Made by a program: the position numbers and the translations under genes. A stretch of DNA of 36,805 bases from Melioribacteraceae bacterium. GTDB lineage: Bacteria; Bacteroidota; Ignavibacteria; Ignavibacteriales; Melioribacteraceae. The number at the start of each line of letters is the position of its first letter. Positions within the stretch are counted from its first letter, which is position 1. Under the pieces are notes generated by a model. It was not told where the DNA came from. It worked only from the letters and a program-made list of their open reading frames with translations, and ran no database searches. Below, piece by piece: positions 15,089-25,500 of this stretch. The DNA lies in assembly GCA_028282005.1 (NCBI GenBank), contig JANQIV010000041.1, forward strand, positions 1-36,805, in the 5' to 3' direction.

Positions 15089-16957
15089 TCAGTTAAAAAT
15101 TATTTTAAAAGTTGTACCCTGTCCTTTAACGCTGTCAACCTTAATTTCACAATTATTGATTTCACAATATTTTTTCACAAGCGACAGTCCTAATCCGGTA
15201 CCTTCGTATTTACGAGTATAACCTTGCTCTTCTTGACTGAATTTATCGAAGAGATTTGGTAGGTATTCTTCAGAAATGCCAATACCGGTATCTTTAATTT
15301 TGACGGCTATTTTATCATCTTCTTTAATAACATCTATTTCAATTGTACCATCTTTTGTGTATTTAAAAGCATTATCTATAAGATTAGCCATTATCTGGTT
15401 AAGTGAGTATTTATCAGCTGTTACCGCAAAGTCTTTTCCATTACCCAAAAGCTTGAATTCAAGATTTTTGTTTTTATTATTTTTTGTAAACTCTTTATAG
15501 ATTGGTTTTATTACATCTTCTTTCAGAAATAGTTCTGTCGGAAAAACTTCATAAGTGCCGGTTTCCAAATCCGACATATTCAATACTAGGTCAATTGTTC
15601 TTAGCAGACGTGTAGCAGCATTTTCAATTGAAATAAAGCTATCTTTTAAATCATCAGGCAACCTTCCCTCAAATTCCAGTTGAATAAGGGAAGTCCAATT
15701 CATAATTGTATTTACCGGAGTTCTTATTTCATGAGATATCTGCGCCAAGAATTCCGACTTTAATTTATTTGCACGTTCGGCTTTATCAGCTTCGATTTGC
15801 AATTCCTTATTGGTTCTCTTTATCGCTTTTGCCGATTTATCCCTTTCTCTGAAAAATACAATGAAAACAAATGCAATTATTGCCAGGAAAACTGTTGTAA
15901 CGATAAAGAAATTTCTTTGCAGAGTTTGTTCACTTAATGCTAAGTTTTGCAAATCCTTTTCTATAGCAAGATTTTCATAAATTGCTTCAACCTCAATTGA
16001 TTGGCGTGCAATTTCATCATCATAAATTTTATTTCTTATCTCAAAATATTCTTTAAAATAATTCAGTGCTGTTTGATAGTCTTCTCGAATAGAATAAATA
16101 CGATAGAGGTTATATTTACAATCCATACTATAGTGATTTGCATTAGCTTTTGATGTGTAATTATAAGCATGATTAAGTAATTCCTCAGCTTTGTTTAATT
16201 CATTCCCTTCAATATATGAATTTGCCAACATTATATAAGTATGTGCAATTCCTAATTCATCATTTGCCGGATCTAAAATATCCAATGCATAGTTGTAATA
16301 AATTATTGAAGAATCAATCTGCTTTTTTTGATAATAAATTTTCCCTATGTTTTTGTATGTAGAAGCTGCACTAGTAAATTCATTTAGTTCCAGCTTTAAA
16401 GCTAATGAACGCTTCAAATAATCTAATGCAAGTTCGTAGTCCTTTTTACTAATATAGATATTACCAATATTATTTAGTGAACCGGCTAATCCTTTTTGAT
16501 CATCTATTTCAGCTCTTAAATCGTAAGCAGAGTTATAATACGATAATGCTTTCTCTATATTACCGATATAGTTATAAACATTACCTATGTTATTTAAAAC
16601 ATTGCCTTTTTCTTTTAAGTCGTTTATTTCTTCAGATAAATCAAGAGCTGTCAAAAAATTGGTGAGAGAATTTTTATAATTCCCCATCACTCTGAAATTT
16701 AGGCCAATATTTTTGTAAAGCTGTATTTTACTTTTGGTATCGTCTAAATGTTCAGCTAAAATTAGCCCTTCGTTTGCAGCAGCAATTCCTCTCGTGGGGG
16801 ATGAATTTGAATAAGTTTTTGAAAGCCTAACATAGACTTCCAACTTTTCTTTTCCATCGGTAATATTAAGTAAATTATTAAGTGAATCTATTTCATTTGA
16901 AACTATTATTTCAAATGAGAAAATAAAACAAATTATAAAAGATATATTCTTTAGCAT
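15089..16957 (-). CDS. TPR-containing sensor histidine kinase
   Basis: This 622-residue protein has a signal peptide (1-20). About six TPR units (residues 38-310, repeated NNIGNVYxxxGxxxKAL pattern) are predicted in the periplasm. One membrane segment follows (about 350-369, FIVTTVFLAIIAFVFIVFF), then a short coiled coil and the HisKA domain with phospho-acceptor H409 in SEFLAQISHEIRTP. The HATPase domain has N-box NLIDNAFKYTKDG, G1 DTGIGI, F-box LFDKFSQ and G2 GTGLGLSLVKKY. The architecture is common in Bacteroidota. No receiver or response regulator gene is nearby, so its partner is elsewhere. It lies 69 bp after tyrA on the same strand and may be read from that operon. No good Shine-Dalgarno is seen. 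Confidence 0.92.
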   Translation of the reverse strand: MLKNISFIICFIFSFEIIVSNEIDSLNNLLNITDGKEKLEVYVRLSKTYSNSSPTRGIAAANEGLILAEHLDDTKSKIQLYKNIGLNFRVMGNYKNSLTNFLTALDLSEEINDLKEKGNVLNNIGNVYNYIGNIEKALSYYNSAYDLRAEIDDQKGLAGSLNNIGNIYISKKDYELALDYLKRSLALKLELNEFTSAASTYKNIGKIYYQKKQIDSSIIYYNYALDILDPANDELGIAHTYIMLANSYIEGNELNKAEELLNHAYNYTSKANANHYSMDCKYNLYRIYSIREDYQTALNYFKEYFEIRNKIYDDEIARQSIEVEAIYENLAIEKDLQNLALSEQTLQRNFFIVTTVFLAIIAFVFIVFFRERDKSAKAIKRTNKELQIEADKAERANKLKSEFLAQISHEIRTPVNTIMNWTSLIQLEFEGRLPDDLKDSFISIENAATRLLRTIDLVLNMSDLETGTYEVFPTELFLKEDVIKPIYKEFTKNNKNKNLEFKLLGNGKDFAVTADKYSLNQIMANLIDNAFKYTKDGTIEIDVIKEDDKIAVKIKDTGIGISEEYLPNLFDKFSQEEQGYTRKYEGTGLGLSLVKKYCEINNCEIKVDSVKGQGTTFKIIFN

Positions 16958-17026
16958 GGGGTCATCATTTAATCAATAAATTATCGGATTTTTTCAAGGG
17001 TAATTTAACTATTTAATAATACTAAA

Positions 17027-18100
17027 TCAGTCAGTTTCAATGTTGTTTTGAGAGAGAATTTTTTTAGAATTTAAAGCATCCTCTAGGGTAGAAAATGATA
17101 ATCTGAAGGTTCCGCCTTTACCGTCTCTAACTTTTAATAATTCAATATCTTTAATATTGATACCTTTTTCAAAAAGTAACGTTGAGATTTTGCTAATTAC
17201 ACCTGGCTCATCTTTTACGTAAACAAATATATCATGAAGCGGCTTTAAAAATCCTTTTGAATTTTTTGGTATTTCATCGCGACTGACACGCGCCTCTTCA
17301 AATTTCCCGGCAATCTTACTTAATTCATTTTGGAACAATATTTTTTTCAGTGTTTCCAATTCTAGTGTAAATTTGTCTATCGCCGTAACTATTTCATTTT
17401 TATTTTCTTTGATAATAGGTTCCCAAACTTTGAAATCACTGTCCGCAATTCTTGTCATATCCCTGAAGCCGCCTGCAGCCAAATCTAAAAAATTGTATTC
17501 GTCGGTTTTGAGAGACGCAGTATTTACAAGTGCAACGGAAACAAGCTGAGGCAGGTGACTGACACTGGCAGCGATCACGTCATGTTGTTTAGCCGGGATA
17601 TGTAAAATGTTTGCTCCGAGAAGTTCGATAATTTTATGAAAATCTTTTAACTCTTCATTCAATTCTTGGGTTAAAATATAAATTGTATTTTCAAAGAGAA
17701 GTTTGTCGGAGTTTGAGAAACCACCACTCTCTTTACCTGTCATCGGGTGTCCGCCGACATAAATTCCATCGCTTTTAATTCCTTTCCAAATTTTTTCAAA
17801 AGGAAATTTAACACTGCAAACATCCGTTAAAATTGAATTTGGTTTTAATTCCGGTGCAAGCTTTTTAAATAACTCGATTGAAGTATCGACTGGGGTACAC
17901 AAAAAGATTAAATCGGAATTGAGGGATTCTTCAATGCTATCCAGTTTATTGTCAATTGCATTGTGTAAAATTGCATCTTGCAACACATCATTATTATCGA
18001 ATGCATTAATCTCAAAAATATTATCAGCGGATTTTATTGCTTTCGCAATTGATCCGCCAATTAAACCTAAGCCGATTATTGATATTTTTTTGATTTTCAT
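17027..18100 (-). CDS. tyrA: Prephenate dehydrogenase with ACT domain
   Basis: This 357-residue enzyme oxidatively decarboxylates prephenate to 4-hydroxyphenylpyruvate, the tyrosine branch of aromatic synthesis. The N-terminal Rossmann motif is IIGLGLIGGSIAKAIK, followed by IFLCTPVD, TDVCSVK and the catalytic VGGHPMTGKESGGF. The helical domain has SHLPQLVSVAL and DLAAGGFRDMTRIADSD. A C-terminal ACT-like domain (about 285-357, IFVYVKDEPGVISKISTLLFEKGINI) suggests feedback control by an aromatic amino acid. It starts 2 bp after the aroF stop, so the two are tightly coupled. Confidence 0.95.
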   Translation of the reverse strand: MKIKKISIIGLGLIGGSIAKAIKSADNIFEINAFDNNDVLQDAILHNAIDNKLDSIEESLNSDLIFLCTPVDTSIELFKKLAPELKPNSILTDVCSVKFPFEKIWKGIKSDGIYVGGHPMTGKESGGFSNSDKLLFENTIYILTQELNEELKDFHKIIELLGANILHIPAKQHDVIAASVSHLPQLVSVALVNTASLKTDEYNFLDLAAGGFRDMTRIADSDFKVWEPIIKENKNEIVTAIDKFTLELETLKKILFQNELSKIAGKFEEARVSRDEIPKNSKGFLKPLHDIFVYVKDEPGVISKISTLLFEKGINIKDIELLKVRDGKGGTFRLSFSTLEDALNSKKILSQNNIETD

Positions 18101-18102
18101 TT

Positions 18103-19119
18103 TTAAACTAAATCTCTTCCGATAGCTTGTGCAATTAATCTAAGTTCACCGACCAGGGTATTATATTGTTCAGGTAATAGTGCTTGCGGTCCGTCAGACA
18201 GAGCATTTTCCGGATCGTGATGAATTTCAATCATCAAACCGTCAGCGCCGGCTGCTACTGCAGCTCTTGCCATCGGAGCAACCTGGTCACGTAATCCTGT
18301 TGCGTGTGAGGGATCAGCAATTACCGGTAAGTGGCTCTTTTTATGAACAACCGGAATTGCAGAAAGATCAAAAGTATTACGCGTATATTTTTCAAATGTT
18401 CTAATTCCGCGTTCACAAAGCATTACATTTTTATTTCCCTGAGCAAGCATATATTCGGCAGACATTAGCCATTCTTCAATTGTTCCGGATAATCCACGTT
18501 TCAGCATAACAGGTAATTTTGCTTTACCTAATTCTTTAATAAGTGAAAAGTTTTGCATGTTGCGGGCGCCAACCTGAAATATATCTGCGTATTTAGCAAT
18601 CAAATCAATTTGAGCTATTTCCATTACTTCAGTAATTACAACAAGTCCAAATTCGTCTGCTGCTTTACGTATCAACTTTAATCCTTCTTCTCCCATGCCC
18701 TGGAAAGAGTAGGGTGAACTTCTAGGTTTAAAAGCACCGCCACGTAAAATTTTTGTGCCTGATTTGGCAACTACTTCTGCTAGTTTAAAGATTTGCTCTT
18801 CACTTTCTATTGAACAAGGTCCTGCCATTAGCGCTAAGTTTTTTCCGCCAATCTCAACATCTTTAATTTTAATTACTGTGTCTAGTTCTTTAAAACTTCT
18901 GCTCGCCAACTTAAATGGTGCTGTTACGCGATATACATCATAAACACCTTTTAATATTCTAATTTTTCTTGTATCGAAATCCGGTTTTACACCAATAGCT
19001 CCAATGATCGTTCTTTGAACACCTTGGGATTTATGAATGGAAAACCCAAAATTTTCTAGGTGTCCGACTATATTTTGAATTTCTTCATCAGTTGCGTTAT
19101 TTTCTAAAACTACTACCAA
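18103..19119 (-). CDS. aroF: 3-deoxy-7-phosphoheptulonate (DAHP) synthase, type I-beta
   Basis: This 338-residue enzyme condenses phosphoenolpyruvate and erythrose 4-phosphate, the first step of the shikimate pathway. An N-terminal ferredoxin-like regulatory domain (about 1-68) precedes the TIM barrel. The barrel carries MAGPCSIES, the KPRSSPYSFQG motif, EVMEIAQID, QVGARNMQNF, LKRGLSGTIEEWLMSAEYM, ADPSHATG and IEIHHDPENALSDGPQAL, all hallmarks of the I-beta class. The regulatory domain normally mediates inhibition by Tyr or Phe, matching its operon neighbour tyrA. The upstream DUF1684 gene ends 15 bp away. Confidence 0.96.
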   Translation of the reverse strand: MVVVLENNATDEEIQNIVGHLENFGFSIHKSQGVQRTIIGAIGVKPDFDTRKIRILKGVYDVYRVTAPFKLASRSFKELDTVIKIKDVEIGGKNLALMAGPCSIESEEQIFKLAEVVAKSGTKILRGGAFKPRSSPYSFQGMGEEGLKLIRKAADEFGLVVITEVMEIAQIDLIAKYADIFQVGARNMQNFSLIKELGKAKLPVMLKRGLSGTIEEWLMSAEYMLAQGNKNVMLCERGIRTFEKYTRNTFDLSAIPVVHKKSHLPVIADPSHATGLRDQVAPMARAAVAAGADGLMIEIHHDPENALSDGPQALLPEQYNTLVGELRLIAQAIGRDLV

Positions 19120-19134
19120 TTTATACTCCGTAAT

Positions 19135-19749
19135 TTAATCATGAAATTTTTTCTCGCCTGCTTCAATAGCTACGGCAAGGTAATCTTCTTTTGTGGGAAT
19201 CGTACAAGAGAAGTCCGGGGAATAAGCGCAATATGGATTGTACGATTTATTAAAATCAATTTTATAAATAAAATTCGGGTCATCAAATTTTTCGAAGTTC
19301 AAATATCTACCAACACCATACGTTGTTTCATGTGTTGTTTTATCCGTGAACCAAATTGAATAATATTTTTTACCGATTGCAAGTTCACTTTCGTAAAGAT
19401 TTAGTGTATGTTCTTCTTCGCTTTTATTGATTATAAAATACCCGTATCGAACTGATTTTCTTTCGTCACCTTTTGTCCCGTATGTTATTATCGTATCCTT
19501 TTTGTTGTATTCATATAACTTACTTTCAAAAATAAAGTCAGGGTCAACATCAAAATAACTTAAGGGGTGAAACTCTACTTTCCCTTTTCTATTAAATGGT
19601 GAGTTTGGATCATTGGCTAGCCATTCGTTGTATTCTTTTCTATCTGTTTCAATTTGCTTTATATATTCTATTTCCTCCGGGGTATAATTTTTCCCGCATG
19701 AGAATAATGCAAAACTTAAGAATAACAGAAATAATAAATAGTTTTTCAC
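19135..19749 (-). CDS. DUF1684 lipoprotein
   Basis: This 204-residue protein has a lipoprotein signal (LLFLLFLSFALFSC, lipobox C18). The DUF1684 hallmarks follow: FRKx-like SPFNRKGKVEFHPLSYFDVDPDF, WFTDKTTHETTYGVGRYLNF and the C-terminal KIDFNKSYNPYCAYSPDFSCTIPTKEDYLAVAIEAGEK. The function is unknown; DUF1684 proteins are often secreted in Bacteroidota. It sits inside the mutS-aroF-tyrA string, 4 bp after mutS and 15 bp before aroF. It must be co-transcribed with them although no functional link is evident. Confidence 0.88.
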   Translation of the reverse strand: MKNYLLFLLFLSFALFSCGKNYTPEEIEYIKQIETDRKEYNEWLANDPNSPFNRKGKVEFHPLSYFDVDPDFIFESKLYEYNKKDTIITYGTKGDERKSVRYGYFIINKSEEEHTLNLYESELAIGKKYYSIWFTDKTTHETTYGVGRYLNFEKFDDPNFIYKIDFNKSYNPYCAYSPDFSCTIPTKEDYLAVAIEAGEKKFHD

Positions 19750-19753
19750 TTGG

Positions 19754-22357
19754 TTATTCCTTTGCTTTCTTTTTTAATTCATTCAATTTATTGAGTGCTT
19801 CAATTGGCGTTAAGTTATTTATTTCCAAATCTGAAATTTCTTTTCTCAATTCATCATCTTTCATTTCGAATAAACTAATTTGGTATTTATCATCTTGATA
19901 TTTTTTCTGTTTAGCTTTTTTTACTTCGTAAGGAGTGAGTTCTTTCCCTTCAAGATTTTCCAAAATTTCTTTTGCACGGTTTGTAACAAAATTCGGTAAG
20001 CCAGCCATTTGTCCCACTTGTATTCCGTAACTATGGTCAGCTCCGCCTTTTGAAACTTTATGGAGAAAAATCACTTTGTCATCATACTCACGAACCTCAA
20101 CTTTAAAATTACTTATTCGTGGAAAAATATCCGACATTTCATTTAGCTCATGATAGTGAGTCGCGAATAAAGTTTTTGCAGCTAAGTTTGGATTTTCGTG
20201 TAAGTATTCTGTTATTGCCCAAGCGATAGAAATACCGTCAAATGTACTTGTTCCTCTTCCGATTTCGTCAAGTAGTATCAAACTCTTTGTAGTAGCATTA
20301 TTTAAAATATTTGCCGCTTCCTGCATTTCAACAAGGAACGTACTTTCACCAGCAGAAATGTTATCACTCGCTCCAACACGTGTGTAAATGTTATCAACCA
20401 ATCCGATCTTCGCAGATTTGGCAGGAACAAAAGAACCAATCTGCGCAAGTAAAACAATTAACCCAACTTGACGGAGATAAACAGATTTACCAGCCATGTT
20501 CGGCCCGGTTAAAATTATAATCTGAGAATCATCACTGCTAGCTTTGTAATTATTTGGGGTGAATTTTTCACCAGGTGGTAAAATTCTTTCAACTACCGGA
20601 TGACGCCCTTCAGTAATATCTATTTCATCGGATTCATCAATCTCCGGTTTGCAGTAATTAAATTCGTGAGCCGCTTCAGCAAGTGAAATATAGCAGTCTA
20701 GCATTCCGATGAGTCTTGCATTTTCCTGAATAGCTTCGGCTTCAATTGCAACATAGCTTCTTATCTGTTCAAAAATTTGATGCTCTAGTGTTGAGATATT
20801 TTCTTCAGCATTCAGAATTTTATCTTCATACTCTTTCAACTCAGGAGTTATGTATCTTTCACTATTTACCAGAGTCTGTTTACGGATATAGTTTTCCGGT
20901 ACTTTATCTTTATGAGTATTACTTATTTCAATGTAGTAACCAAACACCTTGTTGTAGCTTACTTTTAATGAAGGGATGTTTGCTCTTTCTCTTTCACCCT
21001 TTTGCATATTGGCAATCCAGCCTTTTGCATTTGACGAGAGTTCTCTCAATTCATCAAGCTCAGGGCTGAACCCGGTGCGAATCACTCCGCCGTCACTTGT
21101 TGCCAAAGGAGGTTCGTCTGAAATGGCTACTTCAATTTTATCAATAATATTTTCGAGCGGTTTAAGGCGATCATTAATTTGCGTGATTGTGTTTGAATCA
21201 AAATTATCTAGTATCTGCTTGAGTAGAGGAATTTTTCGCAGAGATAATTTTAGATTAACCAAATCTCTCGGATTTGCTCTACCGACACAAATTTTTGAGA
21301 TAAGTCTTTCTAAATCACCAACTTCTTTAAGTTCATCAATTAAATTTTTACGAGCAGCTTGGTTATCATAAAAATCGGAAACACATTCTTGTCTTTTGAT
21401 TATCGGCTCAAGTTTAGTCAGTGGTGCACCAATCCATCTCTTTAACAAACGGCCGCCCATTGCGGTGACAGTTTTATCAAGTATTGAAATTAAAGTGCCG
21501 TCTCTTGAATCACCTTGGATTGTAAATAATATTTCAAGATTTCTCTTTGTCGAAAAATCGAGATGCATATAATCTGAAGGATTATATTTTGACAACTTTG
21601 AAATGTGAGATAAGTTTGCCCGCTGTGTATCTTTTAAATAGTGCAGTACAATACCGGCACTGATTATTCCTTCGTGAAAATTCTCAATTCCAAATCCTTT
21701 TAAAGTTTTGATCTCGAAGTGATTTAACAGAAGATCATTCACAAAATCAAAGTCGCAAATCCAGTCATCAATTTTTGTAATTCTAATTGCATCGGAAACC
21801 GATTTAATAATAGGCTCAAGAAAATTATTGTGAGCTTTGGCTACTAAAATTTCGGTTGGATTTATTAAACTGATCTGCTGCTGAATGTTATTTGAGTTTA
21901 CTTCATAAGTTGAAAACTCACCGGTTGAAACATCAGCAAAAGAGATTCCGGCTTTTTCTTTGTTTATAAATATTGAAGCAATGTAATTGTTCTTTTTGTG
22001 ATCGAGCAATTTATCAGAAAACGAAGCACCTGGTGTAACCACTTCAACCACTTCACGCTTTACAATTCCCTTAGCTAATTTCGGATTTTCAACTTGTTCA
22101 CAGATAGCAACACGGAAACCTGCTTTTACTAATTTCGGTAAATAGGAATCAATGGCGTGATGAGGAAAACCAGCGAGCGGAACGTGTTCAGCCTTTCCGT
22201 TTGCTCTTTTTGTTAAAGTAATTCCCAATACCTTCGATGCTGTTTTTGCATCTTCGTCAAAAGTCTCAAAAAAGTCCCCAACCCTGAATAACAAAATTGT
22301 ATCCGGGTGATCGTTTTTGATCTTGAAGTATTGCTTCATCAAAGGAGTTTGGGTCAT
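19754..22357 (-). CDS. mutS: DNA mismatch repair protein MutS
   Basis: This 867-residue protein is full length for MutS1. The mismatch-reading F-x-E motif is F29-F30-E31 in VGDFFETF. The connector and core/clamp domains follow (NYIRKQTLVNSERYITPELKEYE is the clamp-to-lever region). The ATPase has Walker A GPNMAGKS (K624), a DN-box at SAGESTFLVEMQE and Walker B LILLDEIGRGTSTFDG, then ATHYHEL. The C-terminus has the HTH-like SYGIQVGQMAGLPNFVTNRAKEIL. It recognises base mismatches and recruits MutL. It is the promoter-proximal gene of the leftward operon. The 171-bp gap to the divergent GH13 gene should hold both promoters. Confidence 0.98.
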   Translation of the reverse strand: MTQTPLMKQYFKIKNDHPDTILLFRVGDFFETFDEDAKTASKVLGITLTKRANGKAEHVPLAGFPHHAIDSYLPKLVKAGFRVAICEQVENPKLAKGIVKREVVEVVTPGASFSDKLLDHKKNNYIASIFINKEKAGISFADVSTGEFSTYEVNSNNIQQQISLINPTEILVAKAHNNFLEPIIKSVSDAIRITKIDDWICDFDFVNDLLLNHFEIKTLKGFGIENFHEGIISAGIVLHYLKDTQRANLSHISKLSKYNPSDYMHLDFSTKRNLEILFTIQGDSRDGTLISILDKTVTAMGGRLLKRWIGAPLTKLEPIIKRQECVSDFYDNQAARKNLIDELKEVGDLERLISKICVGRANPRDLVNLKLSLRKIPLLKQILDNFDSNTITQINDRLKPLENIIDKIEVAISDEPPLATSDGGVIRTGFSPELDELRELSSNAKGWIANMQKGERERANIPSLKVSYNKVFGYYIEISNTHKDKVPENYIRKQTLVNSERYITPELKEYEDKILNAEENISTLEHQIFEQIRSYVAIEAEAIQENARLIGMLDCYISLAEAAHEFNYCKPEIDESDEIDITEGRHPVVERILPPGEKFTPNNYKASSDDSQIIILTGPNMAGKSVYLRQVGLIVLLAQIGSFVPAKSAKIGLVDNIYTRVGASDNISAGESTFLVEMQEAANILNNATTKSLILLDEIGRGTSTFDGISIAWAITEYLHENPNLAAKTLFATHYHELNEMSDIFPRISNFKVEVREYDDKVIFLHKVSKGGADHSYGIQVGQMAGLPNFVTNRAKEILENLEGKELTPYEVKKAKQKKYQDDKYQISLFEMKDDELRKEISDLEINNLTPIEALNKLNELKKKAKE

Positions 22358-22528
22358 GGTTTTTCAAAAATTTTAAAATCAAAATATATACTAACATCAA
22401 ACGAATATCAATTTTAATAACTCAGCAAAAGAAGTTCTGCAAAAAAATCACCAAGACTAGTCATTATAATTTTCAAATGTTTATATTGTGTTTGATTTTC
22501 CAGAGGGTTAAAAACAAAAGGAATATAA

Positions 22529-25500
22529 ATGGGTAACGATTTGAATTTTATTGGTTCAACAGACAATCGAATTTCCGTTAAAAATCTACCGAAATACGAA
22601 TTTCATATTGCGAAAGAAGTGAGAAAAAAGTACGAATTTGAAGATGAACTGTTTTCGATTTCTGGAAATGTAATTTTCAGAAATAATGTTGCTGTTAGAA
22701 ATTTTACGCATAAGATTAACAGCAAAAGGCCGGAAGATCAGAAAGTGAAAATCAGTTTGGTAAATGCTGTCGGCTTGCTGGATGAAGTTTACCATTATGT
22801 TTTGCGAATTTATGAAGAAAATGAAAATCCTGGCGTGTTCGCAAGAAGTGTTGAATATTTAAAAAATTCCCTCGGAGAAGTTTCATTAAATAAAATCCTA
22901 TTTGATTTTGCATCTATTTTCCCGCCGATGGAGGTGGTAAAAGGAAGAATCAGTACTTTTAATTATTTGAATGGTTACACCGGAAGTAAGCCCAATTCAG
23001 AAATTGTTATTGAAGAATTAGTACTTCTTTATTTCTGTAATTTTAATCCCGCTGGAAAAAGCTTAAAAGAACTTTACGATGAAAATTATTTATTGAATAA
23101 AAATCTTTACGATTCAGCAGTTAAAAAACTTGATGAATTTTTCCAAAGTGAAAGGCCTTTTGGACCTGACAATCAAGACATTTTCAATTTATTGAAAACA
23201 CCTATTCTTAATGCGCCGGAAAATATTGAAGCACAATTTGATTTCATCAAAGACAGATGGAAGTCAATTATTGGTGAAGAATTTCTTAAAAGAATCATGC
23301 TCGGTAAAGATTTGATACGTGAAGACATTGTGTTTGAAACCTTCGGCGGTGGAGGCGGAGGCGGTGCTCCGACCGTAACCCCTAAATACAAAGGCGATGA
23401 TGATTTTGGTGATGCATTGATGATCGGTAAATCAATGTATAAATATGCTAAAGATTCTGTTTCGGATTACGACGAGCCGGAAGCATTTACTGCAGACATT
23501 GAATGGATGCCGAATATTGTTTTGATCGCAAAAAACACTTACGTATGGCTTGACCAGCTTTCGAAGCAATACAGAAGAGAAATCAAAAGATTGGATCAAA
23601 TCCCGGACGAAGAATTAGACAGAATTGCAGCAAGCAATTTTAATGGACTCTGGTTAATAGGGCTTTGGGAAAGAAGTACAGCCTCAAAAAGAATTAAACA
23701 TATTATGGGAAATATTGATGCAGTTGCTTCAGCCTATTCTCTTTTTGATTATGAAGTAGCTTTCGATCTCGGTGGAGAAGAAGCATACAATAATTTGAAT
23801 GAAAGAGCAAAAGCCCGTGGAATAAGGCTTGCGAGTGATATGGTTCCAAATCACACTGGAATTTATTCACGTTGGGTGATTGAGCATCCTGAATATTTTA
23901 TTCAAAGTGATCAACCTCCGTTCCCTTCATACTCTTTTACCGGTGAGAATTTATCTGAAGATCCAAGTTTTCAGATTAGAATTGAGGACGGCTATTTCAG
24001 AAAAAGTGACGCAGCAGTTGTCTTCCAAAGAATAAATAATAACACCGGTGAAGTTAAATATTTGTATCATGGAAACGACGGCACGAACATGCCCTGGAAT
24101 GATACTGCCCAACTTGATCTTCTGAAAAAAGAAGTGCGTGAAGCAGTTATTGATAAAATTTTTGAAGTAGCAAGAAAGTTCTCAATCATCCGCTTTGACG
24201 CGGCGATGACGTTAACCAAACGTCACTTCTCAAGATTGTGGTATCCTCAGCCGGGATTGGGTGGAGATATTCCTTCACGTTCGGATTATGCTTTAACGAA
24301 AGAAAAGTTTGATTCAAAATTTCCTGAAGAGTTTTGGCGCGAAGTTGTTGATAGAATAAATGAAGAAATGCCGGAAACCCTTTTACTTGCTGAGGCTTTC
24401 TGGTTAATGGAAGGTTACTTTGTCCGTTCACTCGGAATGCACCGTGTTTACAACAGTGCTTTCATGAATATGATGATGAAAGAAGAGAACGAAAAGTACC
24501 GTGACTTAATTACAAACACTTTAGAGTTTGAGCCGGAAATTCTTAAACGGTATGTAAACTTTATGAGTAACCCGGATGAAGAAACTGCTGTGCGCCAATT
24601 TGGTTCTGATGATAAATATTTCGGTGTTTGTATCTTAATGATTACGTTGCCGGGCTTACCAATGTTTGCACACGGGCAGGTGGAAGGCTATCACGAAAAA
24701 TACGGAATGGAATACAAACGGGCTTATTACAACGAAGAGCCAAATCAATGGCTGGTTGAAAAGCACCAAAGAGAAATATTCCCGCTGATGCAGAAACGAT
24801 TTATGTTCAGCGAGGTTCGCAATTTTAATTTTTATGATTTTATTGACGATCGCGGAAACTTGAATGAAAATGTTTTTGCGTACTCAAACTTTGAATACGG
24901 CGAAAGATCGCTGATCTTTTATAACAATAAATATGACGGTACATCTGGTAAGATTCACACCTCGGTTCCAAAGCTGGATGCTGACAAAAATCCAAAACAA
25001 ATATCTTTAGCAGAAGCGCTACAGATCAAAAACGATCCGAGTTATTTTTACATTTTCAAAAACCACATTACGAATCTTGAGTATATCAAACGCGGTTCTG
25101 ATTTCCACAAAGATGGATTTGAAATTGAACTCGATGGGTTTAAATACGCAGTATTCACAAACTTTGCCGAAGTTTACGATTCAACCGGTGATTTTACAAA
25201 ACTTGAAGGGCACCTTGGCGGTAATGGTTCTTACGATATTCACAGATCTTTGGATGAGCTGAAGTTACAACCAATTCACGACGCCTTCGAAAACATTTTT
25301 GATGAAAAAGAAATCAACAATCTTATTGATGATACCATAACTCATGCTGAAGAAGAAAAAATTATTGATTATGACTTAGATATTATTTCAACTAATTTCG
25401 GAAAACTTATCGACATCATAAAAGAGAAATACAAATATGATGACAATTGCTCGGCCTGCATTCAAGATTTCCGAAAAGAAATAGAAGCTGTACGTGATAT

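Noticed and set aside
15089-15221. Convergent overlap of the DinB gene and the histidine kinase gene
   Set aside because: The overlap exists only because of the frameshift near 15040; the restored frame stops at 15088.
20746-21371. Open frames on the plus strand inside mutS
   Set aside because: They are antisense to conserved MutS core and clamp sequence and show no recognisable protein features.
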